Source: Bog-756 sp963704585 (GTDB taxonomy: Bacteria; Actinomycetota; Acidimicrobiia; Acidimicrobiales; RAAP-2). Taken from it: a stretch of DNA of 64,000 nt. Below are positions 15,626 to 24,111 of this stretch, piece by piece. The notes under the pieces were generated by a model. That model did not search any database. It was not told the origin of the DNA and was given only the letters and a program-made list of their open reading frames with translations. The position numbers and the translations under genes are program-made. Position 1 is the first letter of the stretch; each line of letters begins with the position of its first letter. The stretch covers positions 992,001-1,056,000 of the forward strand of contig OY969919.1 in the NCBI GenBank assembly GCA_963704585.1. Direction: 5' to 3'.

Positions 15626-16801
15626 ATGGGGACATCGAGCAGCAGCGAAGCGGTCGCGGTGACGGCTCGCGCGGCGGCGATGCCGTCCTCGGTCGTCGTC
15701 TGCTCGCTCGAGCCCTGGGGCACCGTCCGTCGCCGCCTGCGGATCCTCGTCGAGGAGCTGGTCGCGCTCGACGACGCGCTCCACGTCCTCTACGTCGCCC
15801 CGGCCGTCGACGTCCCGCACGAGCTGCGCCACGGTCGGCTGGCTGCGCTCCGGGCCCCGCGGCTCGAGCGGGTCCATCCGCGCATCACCGTCCTGCGTCC
15901 CCGAAAGTTGCTGCCGCGCGCGCTCGGTCCGCACGCGGACCGAGCGCTCGAACGGCAGGTCCTCGTCGCTGCGCACGGGCTCGAGATGGAGCATCCGCTG
16001 CTGTGGATCAACGACTCTGACTACGCGCATCTGCTCGTCGCGACCGGTTGGCACGCGCTCTACGACGTGACCGACGACTGGCTCCTCGCCCCCGCCTCGG
16101 CGCGGCGGCATGCCAGGCTGCTCGCCGACGAGGCACTCCTCCTCGATCGGGCGGACGCCGTCGTGGTCTGCTCGGAGGCGCTCGCGCACTCGCGGGGTGC
16201 GACGCGAGCCGTCGAGGTCATCCCGAACGGCGTCGACGTCGAACTCTTCCGGGCGCCGCAGGCGCGACCACACGACCTGCCCGCACCTCCCACCGCCGTG
16301 TACGTCGGCACCCTGCACGAGGAGCGGGTCGATGTCGATCTGGTCTGTGCACTCGCGGCCGCCGACCCTGCGCTGCAGGTCGTGCTCGTCGGTCCGAACA
16401 GCCTGCGACCGGAGACGACCGGCCGCCTGGATCGTCTCCCGAACGTCCACCTACTCGGGCCCCGCCCCTACGAGACGGTGCCCGCCTACTTCCGCCACGC
16501 CGACGTGGTGATCGTCCCCCACCAGGTCAATCCGTTCACCGAGAGCCTCGACCCGATCAAGGCCTACGAGTGCCTCGCGGCCGGCCGCCCGACGGTGGCG
16601 ACGCCGGTCGCCGGCTTCCGGCAGCTCGGGTCGCCGGTCGTCGTCGCCGAGCCCGAACGCTTCGTCGAAGCGGTCCTCGCCGCCCGCACAGGCGGTGCAC
16701 CCGCGGCGATCGCCCCGGACGACCTCCCGAGCTGGCGGCGCCGAGCCGAGGCCATGGCGACCGCGATGGCCGGTGCCTGGAGCGGGAAGTCCCGGCCGTG
16801 A
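15626..16801 (+). CDS. Glycosyltransferase (GT4-like)
   Basis: A 391-residue GT-B enzyme with an N-terminal acceptor domain (SSVVVCSLEPWGTVRRRL), ALYDVTDDWLLAP in the middle, VEVIPNGVDVELF, and a donor domain with AVYVGTLHEERVDVDLV and SLDPIKAYECLAAGRP. The last element replaces the usual EX7E, as in TuaH-like teichuronic acid enzymes. ATG at 15626 was chosen because GAGGAG lies 5 nt upstream. It is the first gene rightward from the divergent region and precedes the Wzz-kinase gene by 127 nt. Confidence 0.83.
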   Translation: MGTSSSSEAVAVTARAAAMPSSVVVCSLEPWGTVRRRLRILVEELVALDDALHVLYVAPAVDVPHELRHGRLAALRAPRLERVHPRITVLRPRKLLPRALGPHADRALERQVLVAAHGLEMEHPLLWINDSDYAHLLVATGWHALYDVTDDWLLAPASARRHARLLADEALLLDRADAVVVCSEALAHSRGATRAVEVIPNGVDVELFRAPQARPHDLPAPPTAVYVGTLHEERVDVDLVCALAAADPALQVVLVGPNSLRPETTGRLDRLPNVHLLGPRPYETVPAYFRHADVVIVPHQVNPFTESLDPIKAYECLAAGRPTVATPVAGFRQLGSPVVVAEPERFVEAVLAARTGGAPAAIAPDDLPSWRRRAEAMATAMAGAWSGKSRP

Positions 16802-16928
16802 CCGCCACACTGCCGACCACCGTCCGATCCGCACCTGCGGCCGCCGGTCGGAACGCCGATGACCCGTTCAGCGAGGTGCGGACGCCGTATCCTCAAGAGC
16901 TGGAGCGGACCCGGAAAGCGAGCGACCA

Positions 16929-18557
16929 CTGACCTTCAAGGAGATCCTCTCGACCCTCTGGCGCCGGCGCCTGACCATCGTGGTGTGCGTCGTCGCGGCC
17001 GTCGCGGCCGCGTTCGCCTACTCGAAGGTCCAGGCGCCCAAGTACCAGTCGACCGCGTTGATCCAGATCAACACCGCAGCCCCGACCGGGCAGACCACGT
17101 CGCTGGTCACCTTTCCCAATCCGGTCCAGGAGCTGGGGAGCACGGCCGTCCAGCTCGAGGCCGCGAAGATCCTCGGCGAGCCCAACGTCTCGGCCATCGC
17201 CTCGGCCGTGTCGGGCACCGTCGACCCGACGACGGGGGCGCTGACCATCACCGCGACCGACTCGGACCCGGCCCGCGCCCAGGCCACCGCCAAGGCCTAC
17301 TCGACGGCGTTCGTCGACCAGATCCAGACGATCGCCCAGGCCCAGATCAACAAGATCGCCTCGGTCATGAGCGGGCTGAGCTCGAAGATCACCGCGCTCC
17401 AGCTCCAGCCCGGCGCGACGACCGACCCGGCCGTGACGTCGCAGATCACCGCGCTCCAGCAGACCTACAACTCCCTGCAGGCCGAGCAGTACAACATCCA
17501 GGTCGCCGAGCCCTACGCGTCGGTCCAGGTCGCCGCCGGTTACCCCGGGACGCCGAGCGGGCTCTCCAAGTCGAAGGTGCTCGCCATCGGGGTGCTCGCC
17601 GGGCTCCTGGTCGGGTGCGGGATCGCGCTCGTGCGTGACCAGTTCGACACGAGGCTGCGGACCAGCCCGGACGTTGAGGCGGTGACCGAAGCGCCCATCC
17701 TCGCCGAGCTGCCCGAGGACGGGGACGTGCGGGGCGGCAAAGTCGCCATCGCGATGGTGCAGGCACCGCAGTCCCTGATGGCCGAGTCGTTCCGCGAGCT
17801 GCGGACGAGCCTCCGGGTCCTCTTGGACGACGTGCCGTGCCCGATCGTCCTCGTGACGAGCCCCGAGGCAGGCGACGGCAAGACGTTCGTGACGGCCAAC
17901 CTCGCCGCGGCCTGGGCGCTGTCGGGCGGCAAGGTCCTCGTCGTCTCGGGCGACTTCCGCAGGCCGCGGCTCGAGGAGATCTTCGGGCTCTCCACGACGG
18001 GACAGATCGGCTTCGCCGACCTCATCAAGTCCAACTGGAAGGAGCCCGAGCACGAGCTCGGGCCCGTGGCGCCACGCGAGGAGGGCGAGGACGCCACCGA
18101 GCCGGTGGAGCAGCGACTGCCGCAGGTCACCGCGGCGGCCCCGTCGCGTGGTCGCCGGGAGGCGAGGCCGATCCCCGAGGAGACGTCCGTCTCGTCGCTC
18201 CTCGTCGAGACCGGCATCCACGGCCTGCAGCTGCTGCCGACCGGCACCCACCTCGACAACCCGGCGGAGCTCTTCGGCAGCCCCGGCATGCAGCCGGTCT
18301 TCGACCAGCTGCCGCTCGTGGCCGACATCGTCCTCGTCGACACACCGCCGGTGCTCGCGGTCCCCGACACGGCGATCCTCGGCAGCAAGGCCCACGGCGC
18401 GATCGTCGTCGCCTCCGAGGGACGGACCGACCGCGGCGACCTCGAGCGCACAATCCACCGCCTCGAGACGACCAACTGCCGGGTGCTCGGGCTCGCGCTC
18501 AACCGGGTGCGGCGCTCGGCCAGCGACTCGTACCAGTCGTACTCGTACAAGCAATGA
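16929..18557 (+). CDS. Wzz-type chain-length regulator fused to BY tyrosine kinase
   Basis: A 542-residue protein if it starts at CTG 16929; GGAAAG lies 10 nt upstream, and the alternative GTG at 16980 would cut the first membrane helix. The N-terminal Wzz domain begins TFKEILSTLWRRRL and has two membrane helices (about 15-31 and 217-235) enclosing an external domain. The kinase domain has Walker A SPEAGDGKT (311-319), Walker A' VVSGDFRRP (338-346; Ser replaces the usual first Asp) and Walker B IVLVDTPP (467-474). The tail SYQSYSYKQ is the autophosphorylated tyrosine cluster. About 50 extra charged residues lie between A' and B. It controls polysaccharide length or export and overlaps the next gene (ATGA). 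Confidence 0.86.
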   Translation: MTFKEILSTLWRRRLTIVVCVVAAVAAAFAYSKVQAPKYQSTALIQINTAAPTGQTTSLVTFPNPVQELGSTAVQLEAAKILGEPNVSAIASAVSGTVDPTTGALTITATDSDPARAQATAKAYSTAFVDQIQTIAQAQINKIASVMSGLSSKITALQLQPGATTDPAVTSQITALQQTYNSLQAEQYNIQVAEPYASVQVAAGYPGTPSGLSKSKVLAIGVLAGLLVGCGIALVRDQFDTRLRTSPDVEAVTEAPILAELPEDGDVRGGKVAIAMVQAPQSLMAESFRELRTSLRVLLDDVPCPIVLVTSPEAGDGKTFVTANLAAAWALSGGKVLVVSGDFRRPRLEEIFGLSTTGQIGFADLIKSNWKEPEHELGPVAPREEGEDATEPVEQRLPQVTAAAPSRGRREARPIPEETSVSSLLVETGIHGLQLLPTGTHLDNPAELFGSPGMQPVFDQLPLVADIVLVDTPPVLAVPDTAILGSKAHGAIVVASEGRTDRGDLERTIHRLETTNCRVLGLALNRVRRSASDSYQSYSYKQ

Positions 18558-20485
18558 CCGGGCCGGCGTCGGCCGGGTCCGACCGGCCGTTCGCCGACCG
18601 GACCGCCGTCCCGCTCGAGGTCGTCGTCGTGGCGTACCGCGCTCCCGAGCTGCTCGACGCGTGCCTCGCGGAGCTCGGCGCCGCCTACCCGGTCACCGTC
18701 GTCGACAACTCGTCCGATCCGGTTGTCCGCGCGGTGGCCGCCCGACACGCCGCGACCTACGTCGATCCCGGCTCCAACCTCGGCTTCGGCGCCGGCGTCA
18801 ACGCCGCACTCGCCAACGGGCACGATCCGGGCGCGGACGTCCTCCTGCTCAACCCCGACGCGGCGATCCGCCCATCGGGGGTGGCCGCTCTGCAGCACAC
18901 CCTCCGCTCCCGCCCCGACCTCTGCGCGGTCGCCCCCCTCCAGGCGGAGCCGGGCACCGGCGCCCCGCTCCAGGTGGGATGGCCGTTCCCGACCCCGTTC
19001 GGGGCGTGGATCGACGCCGCCGGGCTGGGCCGCCTGCGGCGGCACGACGGATTCCTCGTCGGATCCGTCCTCATGCTGCGGGCCGAAGCGCTGACCGAGG
19101 TCGGTGGTTTCGACGAGACCTTCTTCCTCTATGCGGAGGAGACCGACTGGCAGCGACGAGCACGCGACCTCGGCTGGCAGGTCGCGCACTGCCCCGACGC
19201 GATCGCCAGCCACGTGGGCGCCGGGACCGGCGGCGACGAGGCCGAGCGCGAGACGCACTTCCACGCCTCCCACGAGCGCTACATCCGCAAGCACCACGGT
19301 CGGGCCGGCTGGGCCGTCTACCGCGCCGCCCAAATCGCGGGTGCGGCGGTGCGCGCGCTGGTCCTCCCGGGCGGGAGAGGGCGGCGGGCCGCGCTCCGGT
19401 TCCGGCTCTACTGGACCGGGCCATGCCGGGCCGAGGGCGGGCTCGACGCGGCCGACCCGACGCGCCCCTCGATGGTCCACGTCGTCCTCACCGACGGCTT
19501 TGCCGGCGTCGAGCGTCACGTCTGCGCAGTGGCCAACGGCATGGCGGACCGCGGCCACCGTGTGGCGGTCCTCGGCGGCGACCCCGTGCGCATGCGCGCC
19601 GAGCTCGACAGCTCGATCACCCACCGCGCCGCCCGCTCGCTCCAGAAGGGGGCCTGGTGGCTGGCGACGGCCGGTCCCGTCGACCTCGTCCACGTGCACA
19701 TGACCGCGGCTGAGGGCGCGGCGTTCCTCGCGCGCCCGTTCCTCGGCGCACCCGTCGTGGCCACCAGACACTTCGCCCAGCGTCGCGGCTCCAACCCGGT
19801 CGCCCGCGCCCTCGCCGCCCTCGCCGCGCGTCCGATCACCGCCGACCTCGCGATCAGCGAGTTCGTCGCCGAGGCGATCGGCGCGCCGTCGATCCTCGTG
19901 CGCAACGGCGTCCCCGACCGACCGCAGGCGGACCTCGGCCACGGGGTCGTGGTCATGCTGCAACGCCTCGACGCCGAAAAGTCGCCCGACGTCGGCCTGC
20001 GCGCCTGGGCGGCGAGCGGGCTCGCGGAGGACGGGTGGCGACTCGTCGTCGCCGGTTCGGGTGTGCTGCACTCCGCGATGGAAGCCCTCGCCCGCGAGCT
20101 CGGTGTCGCGGCATCGGTCGAGTTCGCGGGCCGGGTGGACGACACCGACGCGCTCCTCGCCGGCGCGGCGATCCTGCTCGCTCCCGCTGCCGCCGAGCCC
20201 TTCGGCCTCTCGGTCGTCGAGGCGATGTCCCACGGCGTGCCGGTCGTCGCCGCGGCGGGCGGTGCGCACTTCGAGACGGTCGGCCGCGACGGCAGGCTGT
20301 TCGACCCGGGCGACGCGGCAGGTGCGGGTGCGGCCCTCGCCGAGCTCGCCGGCTCCGCGCCGCTCCGCAAGGACGTCGGCGCGCGGCTGCGCGAGCGACA
20401 GCAGCGCGAGTTCTCCCTCGGGAGGCAGCTCGACGAGCTCGAGGCCGTCTACCAGCGGGTGGTCGACGAATCGCGCGGCGCCTGA
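18554..20485 (+). CDS. GT2-GT4 bifunctional glycosyltransferase fusion
   Basis: A 643-residue protein with two glycosyltransferases in one uninterrupted frame. Residues about 15-300 are a rhamnosyltransferase-like GT2 (EVVVVAYRAPELLDACLAEL, the DXD-like LLLNPDAA, and GGFDETFFLYAEETDWQRR). From about residue 307 a GT-B/GT4 domain follows (MVHVVLTDGFAGVERHVCAV, VVMLQRLDAEKSPDVGL, EPFGLSVVEAMSHGVP). The ATG overlaps the kinase stop (ATGA). The fusion would let one protein add two consecutive sugars. Its 3' end overlaps the convergent glycosyltransferase gene by 37 nt. Confidence 0.87.
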   Translation: MTGPASAGSDRPFADRTAVPLEVVVVAYRAPELLDACLAELGAAYPVTVVDNSSDPVVRAVAARHAATYVDPGSNLGFGAGVNAALANGHDPGADVLLLNPDAAIRPSGVAALQHTLRSRPDLCAVAPLQAEPGTGAPLQVGWPFPTPFGAWIDAAGLGRLRRHDGFLVGSVLMLRAEALTEVGGFDETFFLYAEETDWQRRARDLGWQVAHCPDAIASHVGAGTGGDEAERETHFHASHERYIRKHHGRAGWAVYRAAQIAGAAVRALVLPGGRGRRAALRFRLYWTGPCRAEGGLDAADPTRPSMVHVVLTDGFAGVERHVCAVANGMADRGHRVAVLGGDPVRMRAELDSSITHRAARSLQKGAWWLATAGPVDLVHVHMTAAEGAAFLARPFLGAPVVATRHFAQRRGSNPVARALAALAARPITADLAISEFVAEAIGAPSILVRNGVPDRPQADLGHGVVVMLQRLDAEKSPDVGLRAWAASGLAEDGWRLVVAGSGVLHSAMEALARELGVAASVEFAGRVDDTDALLAGAAILLAPAAAEPFGLSVVEAMSHGVPVVAAAGGAHFETVGRDGRLFDPGDAAGAGAALAELAGSAPLRKDVGARLRERQQREFSLGRQLDELEAVYQRVVDESRGA

Positions 20486-21630
20486 TCGGTGACGGCGCGG
20501 TAGAGCCCCAGCTGGGTGTCGGCGACCTGCTCCCACGAGCAGCGCGGCGCGGCCTCGAGCCCTGCCGCGCGCAATCTCGTCCAGAGGCCCGGCTCGTCGA
20601 GCAGCCGGACGAGCGCACCCGCGAGCGCCCCCGGATCCCGGGGCGACACCAGGAGCCCGGCGTCCCCCACCACGTCCGGCAGCGCGCCGCTCGCGCTCGC
20701 CACCACGGGCACGCCGGACGCCTGGCCCTCGACGACCACGCGGCCGAACTGCTCGATCCATCCGGGCTGCGGGACCGACGGGACGGCCAGCGCGTCGAAG
20801 CGCCGGTAGATCGCGGGCAGGTTCGCCTCGTCGGTGTGCCCGTGGAACGTCACCCGTTCCTCCACGCCGAGCTCGGTGGCGAGGCGGGCGAGCGCGTCGG
20901 CCTCCTCCCCGGCGCCGTACACGTCGGCCACGAGCCGTGCGTCGCGCCCGACGGCGCGGACGAGGACGTCGACGCCCTTGTGCGCGATCAGCCGGCCGAC
21001 GAAGCCCACCCGCAGCGTGCCCGTCGGCGGCTCTCGGTCCGCGGGACGGAAGCGCCCGACGTCGACGCCGAGCGGCAGCAGGATCCACGCTCCGGCGAGC
21101 CCTTTGCGCCGCAGGATCGTGCCCGCCTCGACATTGCACGTGTAGGCGCCCGCCGCGCGTCGGAGGCAGAAGCGCTCGAACCACCGGAACGGCGGCGGGT
21201 AGCGCTTCTCGATGTTCTGCGCGGACGAGACGACGAACGGAACGCGCCGTGCAAGCAGCCGGCGGAGCGCGAGCACCTCCGCGACTGCGAGCCCGAACGG
21301 CTCCTCGTGGAGGTCGAGCACGTCCCAGTCACCGTTCCGGAGCAGGCGCCAGAGCGGGCGCGGGTCGTAGACGAAGAGGTTGGGATGGTGTCCGAACGTC
21401 CGGACCGGGACCGCGAAGGTGTCACCGGCCGGGTCGAAGCTCACCGGCGCGCCGCCCTCCTCCCAACGGGCGGCCGCGACGAGGGTCAGGTCGGCACCAC
21501 AGGCGCGCAACCGGCGCTCGCGCTCCCGCCAGGCCGTGACCACCCCGCTCTTCGACACGCGGAGCACCCGGAGCCTGGTCGCGGACGCCGCCGGGGAGGG
21601 TGGCCGCGGTTCGGCTGTCACCGGTCGCAT
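20449..21630 (-). CDS. Glycosyltransferase family 4
   Basis: A 393-residue GT-B enzyme starting at ATG 21630 (MRPVTAEPRPP). The acceptor side has LRVLRVSKSGVVTAWRERER and SSAQNIEKRYPPPFRWFER; the donor side has LRVGFVGRLIAHKGVDVLV, PLGVDVGRFRP and EQFGRVVVEGQASGVP. It is convergent with the GT2-GT4 gene, sharing 37 nt at the 3' ends. It is divergent from the large secreted protein gene across a 107-nt region. Its donor and acceptor are not predictable. Confidence 0.85.
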   Translation of the reverse strand: MRPVTAEPRPPSPAASATRLRVLRVSKSGVVTAWRERERRLRACGADLTLVAAARWEEGGAPVSFDPAGDTFAVPVRTFGHHPNLFVYDPRPLWRLLRNGDWDVLDLHEEPFGLAVAEVLALRRLLARRVPFVVSSAQNIEKRYPPPFRWFERFCLRRAAGAYTCNVEAGTILRRKGLAGAWILLPLGVDVGRFRPADREPPTGTLRVGFVGRLIAHKGVDVLVRAVGRDARLVADVYGAGEEADALARLATELGVEERVTFHGHTDEANLPAIYRRFDALAVPSVPQPGWIEQFGRVVVEGQASGVPVVASASGALPDVVGDAGLLVSPRDPGALAGALVRLLDEPGLWTRLRAAGLEAAPRCSWEQVADTQLGLYRAVTDQAPRDSSTTRW

Positions 21631-24111
21631 CGTACTGCGCCACCCGTCACCGATCGCCCCGGTCCAGCGTGCAGACCATTTGCCACTGTCCGTGATGGGA
21701 CCTTCGTCATGGATCGTGGGAATTTCCTCAAGTTGCCATGCCGCCCGCCGATGGGTCAGGTGTGGAGTGGGCAGAGGGTAGGGCACCTTCGGCACGCCCT
21801 TGGCGCGTCATCGCCATCGGGTGCCTCGCGGGAACGCTGGCCACACTCCCCCTTCTCGCAGGCTCCGTCGGCTCGGCCCATGCCGGCACCCCGACCCCCC
21901 AGATCGCCGGCAGCGTGGCCGCGCCCGGGCCCTCCGAAGTCAGCCCGGTCTGCGACGCGCCGAACCCGACCGGTGCGCTCGGTCCGGCCACCAGCCTCCC
22001 GTCCAACCCGACCGCGACTTTCGCGTCGCCACCTGGCGGCGTCGTCAACTTCACCGCGACGGCGACCGGCGTCTACGTCAACACCGGCGCGAACCTCGAC
22101 ACCTACTCCCTCTCCGGGACGCTCCTCTCGTCCTTCCCGCTGCCGTCCGGCTTCACCGGCGGCAACGCGGACGAGGTGACCCAGCCGGTCGTCGACCCCT
22201 CGGGCGACCTCTACCTCGCGAGCTACTACGCGCAGCGCGTCGACAAGTTCTCGCCGGGCGGACAACTGCTCTGGTCGGTCGATCCGCAGTCGGGCAACCC
22301 GACCGGTCTCTTCTCGGCTGGCTCAGGCGCGGGCTTCGAGCTCGTGGTCAGCCTGGTCCAGAACTCGTCGTCGAGCGATGTGCTGAGCCTCGCGACCGGC
22401 GCGGTCACCGGCACGTTCGCGCTCGTCGACAGCGGCTACGTCACGCAGGAGTCGAACGGCGACCTGCTCTCGTCCGGCAACGGCTACGTGACGACGCTCG
22501 ACCCCACCGGCTCGACGGTGCTCGCCAAGTTCGGTGCTTCGACGTACGAGGGGAACGGCGTCCACACCGGCGGAGGCAGCCAGTTCTACTATCCGGCCCA
22601 GGCGGTGCAGGGCCCGGACGGGACCATCTACACCGCCGATCCGCTCCACACGATCGAGGCGACGAGCCCGCAGGGCTACCTCGAGGGCTCGACCCAGCTC
22701 GGCGGCAACCTCAACATGGGCGGCTCCAACTTCTCCCTCGTCGGCTCGACGCTCTTCTACCAGGGCGGCCCCCCCTACAACGCGCCGGGTGACAACATCT
22801 CGACGGTCTCGCTCTCGACGCTCCAGAGCGAGCTCTCCGCCATCCAGCCGCCGCTCGACTCGCTCGGCTGGGGCGCGGGGCTCACGACGACCGCCGCCGG
22901 GAACTACTTCGCACCCGGCGCGACGGCGTCGGTCGATGCGACGTTCGACCAGTGGTGGACCGAGCAGGCCACGCACCTCGAGCTCTCCTACTCGGTCGAG
23001 GACACGACCTCGCTGACGGCCGAGACCGTGCCGGCGGCCACGACCGTCCCGTTGCCGACCACCCCGTCGGCGCTCGCGAAGATCCCGCTCACCATCCCGG
23101 CGTCCGACCAGCTGCCCGGCCCGTACCTCGTGCAGGCGACGCTCTCCGACACGAGCACCCAGCCGCCCACGGTGCTCGGCACCACCTGCATTCCCTACAC
23201 CGTCGGCGCGACCGGTGACGGCCTCAACCTCTCGAGCCTTCCCTCCGGCATCGGCGCCGGCGGTCCGAGCGACCCCCGCGGTGTGGCACTCAACGCACAG
23301 CTCGGGCTCAACGGCTACCGGGGTGCCACCGTCAACTGGAGCACGTACCTCCCGAACTGCTCGTCGTCGGCCCCGACCGCCGTGACCTGCGGTCCGGGCG
23401 CCATGACCTTCACCAACGCGTCGAACGACTACTTCAAGGCCGCTGCAGCCGCGATCGCCGACCACGTGACCTTCTGGGTGCAGGCGAGCGGCGGCGACGG
23501 GGTCTCCATGGCGCTCGTAAACAACGGATGGTGGCAGGGCGACGTGGCCGCGCTCGTCAACTACTACGCGCACCCGCCCTCGGGCTGCGGCCAGTGCGCG
23601 CCGGTCACGATGTGGGAGCCGTGGAACGAGTCGAACAACACCGGTTGGGGCGACGCGAGCCAGTACGTGTCCAAGGTCCTGCAGCCCTTCTACGCCGCGG
23701 TCAAGTCGGTCGAACCCGGCTCGTCGTCGACGGTCATCGGCGGCTCCACGATCGACGTCTCGATCGGCTGGTGGCAGCAGCTCATCTCGGCGGGCGGCCT
23801 CGCCTCGATGGACGTCGCCGCCATCCATCCCTACACCGGCAACAACGACTCGTTCGAGGAGGACGGGAACATCCCCGAGATCCAGCAGCTCCAGTCGATG
23901 CTCGGCGGGAAGCCGCTGTGGTTCACCGAGGTCGGCTGGTGGTCGCGACGGCGACTACAACTACCTCAGCCAGGCCAACGTGATCAGCCGGGCGATGATC
24001 TGGCAGAAGGTGCTCGGAATCCCCGTGTGGAGCTACTTCTACGACGAGGGCAACTGGGGGAACGACGGCATCTCCTTCTCGCTGATCCAGGCGTCGAACA
24101 CGGACGACTAG

